Source: Antennarius striatus (taxonomy: Eukaryota > Chordata > Actinopteri > Lophiiformes > Antennariidae). From it: DNA of 64,000 nucleotides. Where the stretch lies: the NCBI RefSeq assembly GCF_040054535.1, contig NC_090788.1, positions 19,087,001 through 19,151,000 on the forward strand, given 5' to 3'. Of this stretch, positions 11,801-24,974 are shown piece after piece. The position numbers and the translations under genes are program-made. Under the pieces are notes generated by a model. It saw only the letters and a list, made by a program, of their open reading frames with translations, was not told the DNA's origin and made no database searches. Numbering within the stretch: position 1 is the stretch's first letter; each line of letters opens with the position of its first letter.

Positions 11801-14800
11801 AAAACAAGTGGATATTTCTAGACAGCCACTACTCAGTAATCACTGCTGGAGACCTTTGGTCTGAGATGGAATGGAACTAGTTTATACTTCATAAAGCCTT
11901 AAAGTGAAAACTGCCAATTAAGATTGAGTCATATGTGAACTGCTGACTGACAGATTTTTGATGGCTGGATGTTTTCAGGATTAACAAAATGTCTAGAAAC
12001 TTCCAAAATTGATTTATCGACCATAACACTTAGCATTGTGCCACAAAGTGACATGTATGTGATGTCTGTCTAAGTCTCCTCATGTAAATGGTGTACATCA
12101 GGGACCTGGTATTGATATTGGTGCATTTTAACTAATCACAAAGGTAAAATAAAGACATGCTGTCCCGCAGACAGGGCTTTGTACATACCAATTTGAAATT
12201 TGTGGCCAAAATATTACCCTTCTTCAGTAACTCGGACAGGAGCGGGGATGGCGACGGTGTGGCTTTCTGGACCAGGCGCGTCTTCTGGGTGTGGTCATCG
12301 AAAAGTGAGCTGTGGTTTAAGTTATCCTTACCAGGATCAAGGGGCGCAGAGATTGTCATTAACCTGACGACCGATCTTGAATGCTACAGAAGGGGGGTGG
12401 GGGGTGGGGGGGTGAAATCATGTTCCATAACACTTTCAGTGATAAATGCAAAGTCAGCTCTTATATTAAGGCGTTTCTTGGGATGGTAGGGAATATTAAA
12501 ACAATGTTTGTTAGGTAATTAACAAAGCTCATGTTATTCAAGTCAGTTTTTATGCTCACATGTATTTTTAAGGTGCATCTCAAAGTTTAAAACTCTATTT
12601 GGATTTTTAACATAAGCTTTACATTTCCTATTAGTATTTTTTATGCCGCAAGACATTCATGTGATTAAAGGAAAGGAGTGCAGACCTTTTATAATATTCA
12701 GTGACTTACATTCTTAGCCGAAGCAAGATCCAGCGTCAAGCACTCCAGTGGCTCACCTGGCCTGAACTCCTGGCTCAGGGAGCAGTCTGAGGGGGAACGG
12801 ATGGTGATGCCTGACATTTGCTTAGATGCGTTCTTTGCCACCTGCCTGGCTGGAAGAGGGAGGTCCCGCAGAGAGAATATTTTCTTATCAGTCATACAAA
12901 AGCTGATATTTAACTTCCACTACTGGATTATTATCCTGTTTATAGTCAGACACGCTAGCACTAGGAATCTGCAGAAGCTAATCTAACAGTCTACAACATG
13001 AAATACTGAACACTGCATCTGAGTGAAGAATGTCACCTAGACGGATTATATTTAAATTGCTTGTTAGTGTAATTTTTGTATTTTGCATAGTTTTAGTAAC
13101 CATAATATTTAAAAAAAAAAAGTTTCTTGAATGTGAGAGATATGTTCATTAAATTTTAGGAATTTTATGTTCTGTTAACATTCATTTAAGATCAATCCTA
13201 CTCACAAATGAATGTAACTTTAACATATAACCAAAAAAATCACAAAATATTCAAATGAAAATCCTTCTAAATACAAAAAAAACACCACTTCAGCAATTGT
13301 TTGTTGTGTGCAGAAAGATTCCTGAAAAAACATTCCACTTTGTTCGAGACAAGGACATAAATACAACTGATCATATTCCCTTTGATTACTTTATCATTTA
13401 TACCAGTGTGATAACGAGCTAACCGTATGCATGTTGTCCTGCTCATGAGAATAAATTACTGAATCTGACTAAAACCATCTGAGGCTGGGAGAACAAATTG
13501 ACCAAAACTAGCAATGTTGAGCTGAGCCTAAGAATACTATCTGAAATGAATTAAATGGGGGTTTTTTGGAGGCTCTGAACAGAAAAAAAAAGTTTGTTAA
13601 ACAAATAAGACATGGACAAGTTATTCTTTTTTCTTTTTCAATCACTTCTACAGATGATAATGTTTTGTATATAATGTGTGGAGCATATTAACATATAATT
13701 ACATATTTTACCCAAAACACCCCTTAAATAAGGAGGAGATACCCTGATAGGCAGCATCTGTGTTTTTTCTTTTCAGCTGTGCTTCCTCCTCTTCCAGCTT
13801 CTTCCTCCTAAAAGACATACGATCATTCTAAACATTACAAAAAGAGATTTATAATAGAAAAACAGATCAGATTATACATTTCTAGCATCTTACTGCAGAG
13901 TTTCCTCCCATAACTTTTCTAATTTGGAATCTAGATGTCCTGCTTGAATCAGTTCAGCCTCCCTCTTTAGCTTCCTGTGAAAAAATTGACACATCAGCCA
14001 ATATTAGCACAGATACTGGCTATTTTCTGGTTATTTGTGTTCATGGTTTTAGAGGTGATGCCTCTGCACCTGTGCTTCTCCTTCGTCTCTTTAATCAACT
14101 TGTTAAGTTCTTCAATCCTGTCAGCGGTCAGCCTCCGTACTATCAGATCCTCTATTGTCTCAGTCCCGTCTCCTTTTTCACCACGCTTCCTCCTGAAGTT
14201 AAGTACATTCTTAGTTATTACTGTTCATTCAGCCGTGTACTCTGATACACCATCAATGCATTTGTCAAAGCATTTGTTAAACAGTACAAAACTTAAGATA
14301 TATTGGCCACATATTAGCTCACTTTGGGGTTTCTGTTGTTTCTAGGAGCTCGGAGTACTTGGAGGCACAGTGCTAAAATAGAGCCAAAAGAGAGTCAAGG
14401 GTAGGTTAGTGATGACAAATAGAATTGGGTAAACCTGCAGCACATGTCACAAACGGGGCTTTTGTGTTCTACAAATGTCAACCTGAATTGTACCGTACCT
14501 TTTGAGAAAACCAGTCAGGTGGTCGCCCGGATTCTGCAAATGGCTTAATGGCTCGACTGACTGATACCCTGCAGAAATGAAGACAATCCGAGTCTTATTT
14601 AAATTAAGTTTAATTTCTTCTGAATCTAGTATGTCCATATTTATTCTATTAAACCTTTTTTAGTTGCGGATTAATGCAAAATATATGCAACTTAAAGCCG
14701 GCATGCACTAGGAAACATTGTGGAGTAGTATGTCAGGCCATCACAATGTAGATTCTATTGTAAATTATGGTTATTTAATCTTATGGACATGTATGACAAG

Positions 14801-16210
14801 AGTGTGAGGAAAACAGCAAGACCTAAAAGGGAGATAAAAACCCTGTTAGGGGCAGTAACTAAAGTCATTTCTACAGTTCAGATGTCCTTTAGGATATTCT
14901 GTTCAATTATAACCAGTAATACAATATGAATAATATTGTATGACATCAACTAAAATATATGTTTATTATTATTATTAGCTGACACACGGACAACAAGAGA
15001 CTGGGAATGCTCAAAAGTGTGTAATTGGATGACTTCAGAGGATAACTGATAACACTTTATTGGTTATCAGTAACAGGTGATATCATCACTGACAATGAAC
15101 AGGGTCCTGCGATGAACTGGTGACTTGTCCAGGGTGTACCCCACCTCTCACCCGGATTCATATAAAATGCTGAAGATGAGACTTATGAATGAATGAATGA
15201 ATGAATGAATGAATGAACTGTCATCCCGGAAGGTCTCAATTCACAAATAAAATTGAGAAGACAATCACAGAAAAAAATCATTGTGAGTAAATAGTCTGGC
15301 ATTTTTTTGACACACAATTGCACAAATTTGCAGATGTTCATGTACATCTGTGCAACAATTAAGTGCACCTCTCTCATGACGCACAAAGTACAGCAACAGA
15401 AACCTGGACAGCTAGGAAACTGAAGTTGTAAGAAAAGGTATCAATATAACTTTCTTCATAGTTGTCTTTATACTGTACTCAATTGAATTTAGGTTTGAAA
15501 TATAAAAAATTACCTTCTACTTTTAAGTGGCATTTTATGTAACATCCCTCCTTTTTTAAAAACTGGATGAGAAGATGTCCCCTCTGCAAAAATGGCAGTG
15601 TAAATGTGTGACTGTTAAATAACTCTGAGATTTACAAATAAATTCACAATAAAAAACAATCAAATAATTAAAAAAAAATAAAAAAATAAACCAGTACCAG
15701 TTCTGGTCTCCACTCTTCATGACAGATGTGGCCAAACACAGCTTCTCCCTCACTGACCATGGCTCTGTTGGTCCAATAACCAGCAGCTTGTGTTCTGGGG
15801 ATGCGCAGGAGAAGGCATGATCCATGCTTTATGTGGTGTAACCAGTATGTCATGTATGATCAAACTCTCTGGTGTCTCTCTCAGGCCCGGTACTGACATT
15901 ACTCTTAATCTCGGTTTTAATTCTATGACACATACAGTTAATCCACAATAACAGGAGTTGACTATGGCCAGAATCAGCGCACTGCAAGCGTGACGTGTAA
16001 ACAGTGTAAACGTAAATCAGAGTCACTCCTAATTTAAATGACACTTGACAACTCATAATAACAGCCATTAATCAGGAGGACGCCACGGGAGGCTGAAGAC
16101 TGGAAGTATGGAGCGGAACGGAACGGAACGAGACCACACGCTGCTAACGGATAGCATGCCATGACATCTACTACGTGCAAACATTACTTACTCCCAATTC
16201 CGTTTGCCAT
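6925..16210 (-). CDS. brd8: Bromodomain-containing protein 8 (NuA4/TIP60 subunit)
   Basis: Complete gene with 20 coding exons. The ATG is at 16210-16208 and the stop at 6927-6925. The assembled CDS is 2475 nt, 824 residues. BRD8 is a subunit of the NuA4/TIP60 histone acetyltransferase complex and was first described as a thyroid-receptor coactivator. Clear family blocks, in order: SANT-like N-terminus (GPTEPWSVREKLCLA), coiled/basic region, a Ser/Pro block (PSPSPLLSELLKKG), the LSRLLEPGPTQ motif, an acidic GDIIAIIEDK motif, and one C-terminal bromodomain followed by SLRGRENTRKQD and the terminal GGTRGRRCAIEAD. The human long isoform has a second bromodomain; none is visible here, so this resembles the shorter single-bromodomain form. 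Exon details are in the three block entries. Confidence 0.93.
9005..11482 (-). CDS. brd8: brd8 central block (exons 10-14, residues 281-566)
   Basis: Exons: 11482-11392, 10321-10172, 9983-9853, 9639-9168 and 9018-9005. Exon 11 begins with GAPMLSRLLEPGPTQ, closely matching mammalian BRD8. Exon 12 carries MGDELDLKTVGDIIAIIEDK, a conserved acidic motif. Exon 13 (472 nt) opens with EALDAAAVEAALLLCEEN and continues with poorly conserved Ser/Pro-rich sequence. Exon 14 is a 14-nt microexon (GRQSK) needed to restore phase. It is the least certain of the set, but phase 1 in and phase 0 out fit both neighbours. Confidence 0.75.
10665..11040. repeat. Probable decayed retroelement fragment in brd8 intron
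   Basis: In the intron between brd8 exons 10 and 11. It begins with AATCCCAAGGAAATTCAGGG, a degenerate form of a motif common in fish non-LTR elements (ATCCCCAAGGGAAATTC). It ends in an unusually GC-rich patch (10915-11040) inside AT-rich intron. No open frame is present. Family assignment is uncertain. Confidence 0.35.
12189..16210 (-). CDS. brd8: brd8 N-terminal block (exons 1-9, residues 1-280)
   Basis: Exons, 5' to 3' on the minus strand: 16210-16192, 15794-15698, 14568-14499, 14372-14323, 14192-14070, 13974-13894, 13807-13743, 12849-12710 and 12383-12189. The first exon is only 19 nt (six codons and one base). Exons 2-3 carry the SANT-like PTEPWSVREKL and SVSRAIKPFAE blocks. Exons 4-7 encode a charged helical region (RIEELNKLIKETKEK, KKLEEEEAQLKRK). 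Exon 8 holds RQVAKNASKQM and IRSPSDCS. Exon 9 holds the PSPSPLLSELLKKG block. Its acceptor has two AG choices (after position 12384 or 12377); the first keeps phase 0. Confidence 0.85.
15085..15221 (+). mobile_element. LINE (L2-like) 3' end with ATGA tail
   Basis: In a brd8 intron. CCTGCGATGAACTGGTGACT followed by TGTCCAGGGTGTACCCC is the hallmark 3' end of fish L2-type LINEs. It runs into an (ATGA)n tail at 15186-15221, the typical simple-repeat terminus of that group. Only the last ~100 bp are present (5'-truncated). Confidence 0.65.
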
Positions 16211-16480
16211 CTTCCTGTCATCCCCACATCCTATACATCCCGGTAGAGAGACACGCAGCGGTTAAAAACACTGGCGGAAAACGACACACACGGACCGGCA
16301 GAGCTCCACATCAATGAAGGTCCCGTTGTAACCGCTGAGGCTGTCCGCGGGGCTCCGGTAGCTAGTAGCCGGATCAGCGCCAGTAGCCGGATCACCGCTG
16401 TCTACGAGTCTCGTGCGTCCGTTAGCTCTCGGTAACTTAAAGATTAACAGCTAACGAGCTAGCAGGAACACTCGTCTGTG
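16211..16480 (-). promoter_or_regulatory. Probable brd8 promoter / 5' UTR
   Basis: CpG-richer than its surroundings, immediately upstream of the brd8 start codon, with no TATA box: the profile of a housekeeping promoter. It contains a 13-bp direct repeat (AGTAGCCGGATCA) at 16364-16376 and 16382-16394, 18 bp apart. On the other side of the start codon, (GGAAC)3 at about 16113-16127 lies in brd8 intron 1. Confidence 0.45.
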
Positions 16481-16697
16481 ACGTTCTCCATGAACACAGC
16501 AAACAGGTTTTCTCGTTAAACGCAACAGGAAAAAAATCCACCACATAACAACTGGACGAATAATTTTGCAAAACTGCATTAACTATCGATATTTATCCTC
16601 TTTTTTTCTTTTTTTTAAGCTAGCTGAGGTGAACAGGGGCGTGTCTAGACATACGGCGGTCCTGGGGCCAGGGCCCCCACGTTCAAATGACAAGTAT

Positions 16698-16976
16698 CAA
16701 CACTCGCGACTTCACCTCATCGCAGATTTTTGGAGGGCAGTCACGTGATACCGTACGCGCATTTTTATTGGCTGACGGCAAGTGCGCTATGTTCCATGAG
16801 TCTAGGACACAAAAGTGCTTTGGGAAAAGGTAATACAGATAGAAGGTGGTTTAATATCAGTAATGGGAATGTTCATAAACGTTTAAATTACCGTAAATAG
16901 TAAGTCGTTCTATCGCGCGTGGTTCCTGGAACGCATTACCCGCGAGGAACGAGGGTACACTGTACAGTACTGTATT
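16698..16976. mobile_element. Non-autonomous element related to interior of copy 1
   Basis: Contains the GTGATACCGTACGCGCAT block and an adjacent ATTGGCTGAC found at 898-926. The right end reads ACCCGCGAGGAACGAGGGTA, a typical terminal motif of a fish MITE family. The left end is decayed. It lies between brd8 and gng8. Confidence 0.55.
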
Positions 16977-17049
16977 AGTGAAAGTCCTTTGGTGCTGTTA
17001 TCTTCTCTGTCATTAGTTAAGTACTAATAAGTACTGATATTAATGAAAT

Positions 17050-17262
17050 GAAAAATTGAAGGACAGACAAACACTCACACCTACCGGCGATTTGGAACCG
17101 GTCAATTCCCCTGAAGCGCATGTTTTGTGAGGTCGGAGGAAGCCGGAGAACCTAGAGCGAACCCAAGCAGACACAGGGAGAACATACAGACTCTAAACAG
17201 AGCGGGACTCGAACCCTGAACCACCTTACCGTGCGGCGACAGCGCACTGCAAGGTTATGGTT
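17050..17262. repeat. Common teleost interspersed repeat
   Basis: The string AACCGGTCAATTCCCCTGAA, a GGAGAACATACAGACTC block and GGGACTCGAACCCTGAACC is a decayed copy of a very abundant fish dispersed repeat (consensus remembered as GGAGAACATGCAAACTCC ... GGACTCGAACCC). I do not name a family with certainty. The GGGACTCGAACCC piece resembles a tRNA T-arm, but no tRNA fold is present. Confidence 0.55.
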
Positions 17263-20200
17263 ATGTTAATTTTCCTCATTGTAATAAAAGCTATTTAGGT
17301 AACATCTTTTATTTAGCTTTTCATCTTTGATAACAATTCCTTATTTTTATCATCACACAATATGCAAATATCACATTCTAAGTCTGATCATTAACTTTGT
17401 TCTAGTTTATATTTATATTTTGTGACTAGCTAGATTTTCTTTATATCGATGAATATGTTACAGAACATGAAAAACTGGTTTGTGACCAGTATTATTAGGC
17501 AAAATAAGCAACCAGATCATGCTGGAGGGGGGGAAACTTTATGACCTTGTCAGGTCTGTTTAAAATATATCCAGTTATTTTCATTACAAGCACCTGACAT
17601 TGAAATGTTTTCAGGGTATTTCAATTGTAGTATAATTTATGGCAAACTTGTGGTTGCTGCACTTTGCGTTGCCATGATTATGCACGTTCTCTTGTATTTT
17701 TAATTTTATATTACAAAGTTATTTTACTGAGTGTTAAGTTAATTTTCCCTATCAAATTCTTTATTTAACTACATTGCTCTTAATTAATAGGGCTTTCTTT
17801 GAATGAAAGCTGCAGCAAAAATTGCTTTAAATAGACTTAAGAACAGAAACCATGTCATGCAGCTCTATGTATTCACAGTTTGTGTGATCTGAGAGGCTGG
17901 AACAGTCATGGAGACTATAGGCTTCTTGCACTTATGCATGTGACACAACAGTGACCCTGCTTTTATATGAGCTAAATCTGTTTGTGTATCTAGGTACATT
18001 CTTTTAAGAAGGAAGACAGTGAATATGGACTTCGCCCTTCCACCTCTGAGATGACATATTTGTCAGTCACAACATCAACAGCTTCTTCATTCTGCTGTTT
18101 GCTGTTTGTTCCCTGACTTTCCCCACGTGGTCTCTTATTCACTAAATAGCTTTGCCGCAAAGTACAACAGCCCATTCTGTTGCTGTCTCTTAACTACCTA
18201 CCCCATGATTTTTTTTTTTTAGCTTTTTCTTTAAAAAAAACTATGGAATTATCTTAATATGATTGTTTTTGGAGTAATTCCTGCGATTTTATTGATGCAT
18301 AAATAGTCATAAGTAATTAGTTCCACCATGGACATCTATATTGTAATATGCATTGGTAGTCAATTACACAAGAACTACTGTACTCAATTAGTTTTTCCAC
18401 ACACAAAAAATGCATCAGGTGGGTACCCCATTAAATTTTAGGTGGATTCAGCAAAAGGTGCAGAGAGAGGTTTTGTGGGAATGCATTTTTATATAACATC
18501 TTTAATTACCGTATGCAAAAACTTAATTGAATTGCATGTTGGGTTAAAAAGCCATGCAGGATTGCTCAACCTATGCAGAGGTGTACTCTTCTCACTGTTG
18601 TTCTCATTTTGGTTTAACTACATACTTGTGACACTGGCAATAATAGTAAAGCCTTAGCAGAGCTACACATTCCTGGTCTGAATTATGCAACACATCCCAG
18701 TGTAAATTATATTTATGGCCCTTATTGACAGAGGTTGGTTAGGTGAAATAGCAGCTCTATTTTTCATGTGGTCCCACATCCTCCACAGAGAGAGACAGGG
18801 AAACAAATGTTAATGAGGCCCTTGACATTTCAGTTCGTTCCACTGCCACTTTGCCCCCCATTGTGATGAGGAATAACTGTCAGCTCAACAAGAAAGACTG
18901 GCAGCAGCATGGAGGATACAGTAGCTGTGACTTTAGTCAAATAATGATGTTGTCTGAGAAGACTCAGACCGTGTTAGAAATTCAGTCACTTTTTATTTAT
19001 CAAACTTCTATTGTTTGTTCTTGTAATTGTAGCAAAGAAATTAACCTGTTTATATCTAACCTACATCTAAAATTATGCATAAACAGAATGACGTAATAGA
19101 AAGTATAAGAACCTGTAATAAACAAGCTGCTTGAGTTTTGTGTTTAATTCTCTACAAATATTTTCATTCTATTCAACAGTCATCATTTAAGTTGATGCCT
19201 GTTGGTGTTTTACTGTCATTGATATGATTTAATTGTGCCACATGATACAATTATTATAAACACAAATGATTAATTATTGCTGCTCATGAAACAGGCTCAA
19301 TGTGAACAAAGTGAATGTAGTTGCAAAATATAAATTCAAATTCTAATGACTTAATATTTTCCTAAAAATTAATCGCAAAGAAGAAAATTAAATTAAATCC
19401 ATGGGAAACAAATGTCTCCATTCTCTTGAGAGCTTGCTCATTATAGTGTAATATCCCTTGGCATCCCCGTCAGGTGTTGAAAGATATATGTCTCTATGTT
19501 AAATCACATCTAATTCTCATTATGACTTTAAAGAAACAATTTTCAGTGTTTTCATCTCTGCTCGCCTGTGAAATCTGAGGAAGGTGAATGATGGAGACTC
19601 AGGAGATGAAGGTCACACCACATGTTGCCTTTAGCTGCTGCACGGAGCCCATCTGGGGGCAGAACCACAGCTTATTACTTGAAGGAGGGAACCTATTGAA
19701 GCCTTCCTCCTCATCTTTGCCATTAATCTCACTTCGTTTGTGACTGTATGTTGTTGTGGAGGACCCTCTGGAAGACGGGCAGACTTTCACTCAAGGAACT
19801 AAAAGATCGCTGCTGGTCTTGAGGTGAGCTTTGTGATGATTATCAGATACATCTAGAGATTTTTTTTAATGTACAGATTCATGGAAACATGTCAATTTAT
19901 GTCTGCATACTTATGTTCTGAATGTGGATTGTACAAGTAAGCTGAATTATTTGTATTAATTTCACACTTGCAGTAAATAGTCACCTATTGTTGACCAGTG
20001 ATGCTTTTCATGTGCTGCTGTCTAGTTTAAACTAGACTAATCTGTTGCTGCTGGTTGCAGCTGAGCAACACAATAACAGCTGTCTAGAAACAACAATAGT
20101 GAGATTAATATTAAAACAAGTGCAATTTTATATATATATTGCACAAATACACTTTGCATCTTGGGGAGGAATAGGATGATTTTTAATGTTAGGTGTATTT

Positions 20201-20499
20201 ACATTGTCAGCCAGCAGCCACTGTCCCCTGAGGATGATGCTCTGCCTCCCCTCCCCTGCCTCTCCCCTTTGAGACCCTCCCTGTGCCACTTGCAGCTGAG
20301 ACCCAGGGAGCAGAATTAATGAGCAAATTGAAACAGACTCCAACCATGACTCAGATAACTTCAATACATCTTCACACACAATGTTTACTGTGTGAACTGT
20401 AGAAATGTTGCCCTGTTAGTGTTTTAAATATCCCCCTTCAGTCATGCATTTTTATTTTTTTTGTTCGTTAACACACTTTTTTTGCTTAAAAGGTGTAGG
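17263..20499. other. Intergenic region between brd8 and gng8
   Basis: 3.2 kb of AT-rich sequence with no convincing coding frame. A possible gng8 5' UTR exon ends at about 19822 (a GAG before the donor GTGAGC). A less AT-rich patch at 20190-20330, with CAGCTG E-boxes, lies 200 bp upstream of the gng8 coding start and could be regulatory. Both readings are inference. Confidence 0.4.
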
Positions 20500-21135
<636 letters not shown>

Positions 21136-21314
21136 CACACATAAAGCACACACAAAATGAGACAAGTGTACAAGAGAAATGTCACACTGACACTTTTTAA
21201 TTAGGGAATTCAATCGCAAACATGATAAGAAAGCATTTTGTTGTTTTGCTAAATTGTTTTTTGCAATTTATGTATTTCTCCGGTTACTAAATGTAACAAA
21301 ATGATCATAGTGAA

Positions 21315-21329
21315 AATAAAAGCAATAAA
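21315..21329 (+). terminator. gng8 polyadenylation signals
   Basis: Two overlapping-range AATAAA hexamers (21315-21320 and 21324-21329), 180-190 bp downstream of the gng8 stop codon and followed by GT-rich sequence. They imply a short 3' UTR. Confidence 0.6.
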
Positions 21330-21344
21330 GGGTTCTTGAAAATG

Positions 21345-23092
21345 AGTGCAAAGTTTATTTAAGGGTCTCTCTTCCTGTTCACATGTCTGAGCTTACATAT
21401 TAACTCATCTGCAGCACTCACAAGCTGGCACTACATGTCTTTTGTTCAAAAAATGAAAAGGTAAGATAAATTAGGTTTATTGACATTATTGATTGATATG
21501 TAAATACAGCATATTTAAATGTTTAATCTACACCATGTTTTTACTTTTTTTTCTTTTTTTTTTAGATGCAGCTACCTCATTATCCTAGGACCTAAAGTTA
21601 TTTTGCACTCAACACAGAAAGTCAGAAATTAAAAGTCTTCAATCCAAAATTGTTCTTCTTTTCCGTTTATTGAAGAGTTTGGAATCATACAGCATACAAG
21701 AAATCTTGGATCTTGGAGCCTGTGTTGCTCCAAGATCCACAAGCTTCTGATGTTTCACATGGTTTCTATTATTTCATACTGAGCGCAACAGCCAATCAAA
21801 CTGCATTAAAATGGACTTCTAAACATTGATTTATCGATTCATATAATTTCCCCAATACAAATGCAACACAGAATTTCTTCACTCTAGCAAACACTTTAAC
21901 TTAAGTAATTCTAATATAAAATGGTTCTTAGACTATGAATGGTGTTTTCCATAGGAATGGCTTCGACAGCCTACAGGTGTTGTTTTTCCACCTGCTGCTG
22001 CACCTGTTTCCCAGGAGGTTGTCTCTTTGTCACAGACACCAATGCAAATGAGGGGTGTGGTTACATGATGATGTCATTTCAGAGCCACAGAACAAATAAC
22101 AGGTCTACCCAGTTTCTCAGAAACAAGTGTGCTCTCACTGACAGCTGCCACACTTCAAAGATTTCCCAGCACCTCCCCAGGCTTTATTTAGCCGCTGCAG
22201 AGAATAAAGGTAGGTAGAAATCTATTACTATTTATGTGTGGCACTGGTGTCATAATAAAAGCTTTTGGTGGTATTTATGGAAACTCCAAGTGAAAATGTG
22301 CGAGACAGTTTAATTGTGGAAAGAAGAGATAAGGAAGATGATGACAGATGGGTAATTCAAGAAAAACTTGTTGGACTGGCAGAGAAATCTTCAGAATGAC
22401 TGAGTCACACAACTGCAGACAATGACAGTAGTAACAAATGGCACCACTGGATTAACAGTGTGTTGGTGGCTGAAAACACTCATGTTAAAGCAGTTAGTTT
22501 CATATAGACAGGTTACCATGCATGTTCATTTACAAAATAGCCACGTTTAGATTGTGTTCAAATTTGTAAGACAAATGAGAAGCTCACCTGGACTCTAGCC
22601 TTGCCTCACAGACCTTATCAGATAAAATACAGGATATAGCAGCGGGTGAAAAATTGTTTCCTCATTCCCATCGCATGATAGATCTTTTTGTATGTTGGGA
22701 CTAGTGAGCGCACTATGAAGAGAGATGCACTAGTATTAGACTAGATTAAAGTCTAACTCAGTGGCATTTTCATTTGGTATTTTCATGTGAGGATCTATTC
22801 AACCCTTTTCTTTGCAAAAACCGTTGTGCAAGTAGAGTTATCTGATGCGTGAAATTCTGTTATGGAGGATATCTCATTATTAAATGACATTTGTAATTGT
22901 TATGTTTCCAGATGCCATACAACAAAATTCTGAGTGACAACTTTATCATAAACTAGAGTCCACTGGAATTCAAATGAATATGCTAGATGGACAAGCCTTG
23001 TGCAAAATATTTTAATAATAATTCAACTTGGTTCACATGAATGTTGCTGGTTGCTTAGCTGCTGTATAATTCTTCATTTTTCAGTCTTAACG
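21345..23092 (+). other. Intergenic region and tmem45b 5' UTR
   Basis: No coding exon recognised. An open stretch at 21939-22210 ends in a good donor (AATAAAG then GTAGGT at 22210) and could be a noncoding first exon of tmem45b. The coding exon's acceptor (TTTTTCAG) is at 23077-23084, eight bases before the ATG. The 92-residue frame at 21939 is Cys-rich and resembles no family known to me. Confidence 0.4.
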
Positions 23093-24974
23093 ATGGCCAA
23101 CTTCGGAGGACACGCTATTCCTGGCGTCTTCTTTCTGTTGTTTGGCTTTTGGACAACAATAAAAACCATCCTCCACCATTACTGGAGGACACATCAGCAG
23201 AAAGGAAAACCACTCATGCCACCGGCCTTTAAAAAAATGGAATACTTTGAAGGAGGATTTGCAGTCTTTGCTTCATTCTCGGGTCAGTTTTTGTCTACGT
23301 TTGCAGAAACTCTTTAAACGCCTGCTCTTGAAGGGTCTCTGATTGTCTGATCCTGTCCCTCCTCAGGTATTATGGTTGAACAGTTTGTGGTAGATGGGCC
23401 ACATGCCCACCTTTATGACACAGTCAACAGCTCATGGGTGAAGCAGATGAACTGGCAGCACAGTACCATGTACATGTTCTATGGGATCTATGGAATAGCA
23501 CAAGTTGCATGTACAGTATCCAGTCTGGTGCCGATTGGTGTCAATAAACTTACCCTTTCCTTGGCTTTTTTTGTTGAAGGTAAGCCATCAAGAGGAGAGG
23601 TTTTAATTTGATTCTTTGACATCATTCATATTCTCTGCTGGTTTTTATTCAAGCCATATTTTTTGAACTCTTCTGTTTGATCTAGGCTTTCTGTTTTATT
23701 TCCACGTGCATGGTCGGACTCTTCTGGATGCTCACTGCCATTCCCTCCTGCTGGTGTCTGTGTTTAGTGCCGCTGCAGGCAGCATGTTGGAAGTGTTCAT
23801 AAGAAACAACATTATTGTGAAGCTGTTCAATGCATGCATGTTCATCCTACAGGGCTCGTGGTTCTTTCAGGTAAAAAAGTCAAAAAACATACAACCATAT
23901 TAAAGTCTACTAACAGGTTCTCTGTACACCTTGCATTACAGGAAACCATGAGCGTTTTTTTCTGTTTTTATTTAATTCCTTCAACTGTTCTATTTTATTA
24001 TTTAAAAATAAATGAAAACTGTGTATGAATATGGACTGAAAGAAATTCTAACCGACCATTCACCCGATGAACCTCAGACCTGTCTTCTTGTCTTTATTTT
24101 TTAAATATCTTTTTTCAGTTTATTCCTCCATCACTTTTTATTTCAGATTGGTTTGGTTCTTTACCCACTGAGTGGACCAAAATGGGATGAGACACTACAC
24201 AGCAATGCCATGTTCATCACGATGTGCTTCTGTTGGCACTTAGCTATGGCCATGCTTTTAGTGACCTCGACCTGCTGTATGGTTTGGTTGTAAGTAACCC
24301 ATTCTTTACTTGTACATGTTGTAAAGCTAATAGTTACTAATGCACTATAGCTACAGGTTGGCCCAGACCAGGGACACTTTACATTATATTTAACATAAAG
24401 AAATTAAATGTTTCCCACTTCTTTAAGTACATGATGCGTCTTTGAAAGGAGCAGTAAATTGGTGGTATTTTATCTATTCAAATTACTGAATAGTACTGAC
24501 ATGTTTGTTGGGATTAATTCCATTTTATTTTCATATTTTCCTTCGCATGGTAATGAAAAGATAGTTACACAGATGAGAGAATAGAATGGGACAAACTTGT
24601 TTCATTTACAATGAATCTCCTCAGGGCTCCAGCAGCCAGGAGTTTAGGTCCACAGTATTCATGTTTAAGGCGAGCTCTTGCATAAGCAACACGACTGAGC
24701 AAATAGATTGATTAAGCTTTTGTGTTGTAGTCAACTCTTCCTAAAGGAGAATCTGTATGTTTGAGGTCCATTAAAAATGCTGAACAAGTATTGACATTTT
24801 GTTTCTAAGGCTGAATATTTCCTTATATTACTCATGTGCTTTTTTTATTCACGTTCCAACAGCATCATGAGGAGGTTCTCAGGAAGGAGAAGAGATATAG
24901 AGATTGGAATGCGAGACACATCCAACAAAAACGGTTCCCAGAAGGCTTTGCTGGAAGAATCAGACGAAGAGTGA
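23093..24974 (+). CDS. tmem45b: Transmembrane protein 45B-like (DUF716 family)
   Basis: Five coding exons, 23093-23282, 23367-23579, 23686-23870, 24147-24289 and 24863-24974, give 843 nt, 280 residues, close to the family's usual 275. Family landmarks: start [11 protein letters not shown], then [51 protein letters not shown] and [10 protein letters not shown], with the acidic tail LLEESDEE. Several hydrophobic segments predict a polytopic Golgi/lysosomal-type membrane protein. The conserved His-rich motifs are intact. Molecular function is poorly defined in the family. Human TMEM45B lies beside NFRKB on 11q24; here the pair is also adjacent and convergent, which supports orthology. TMEM45A is the main alternative. 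Confidence 0.9.

Noticed and set aside
17200-17240. tRNA-like GGGACTCGAACCC motif
   Set aside because: Part of a decayed interspersed repeat; no cloverleaf, anticodon stem or polymerase III terminator in place.
21939-22217. 92-codon Cys-rich frame upstream of tmem45b
   Set aside because: No family resemblance; at most a noncoding first exon, supported only by the donor at 22210.
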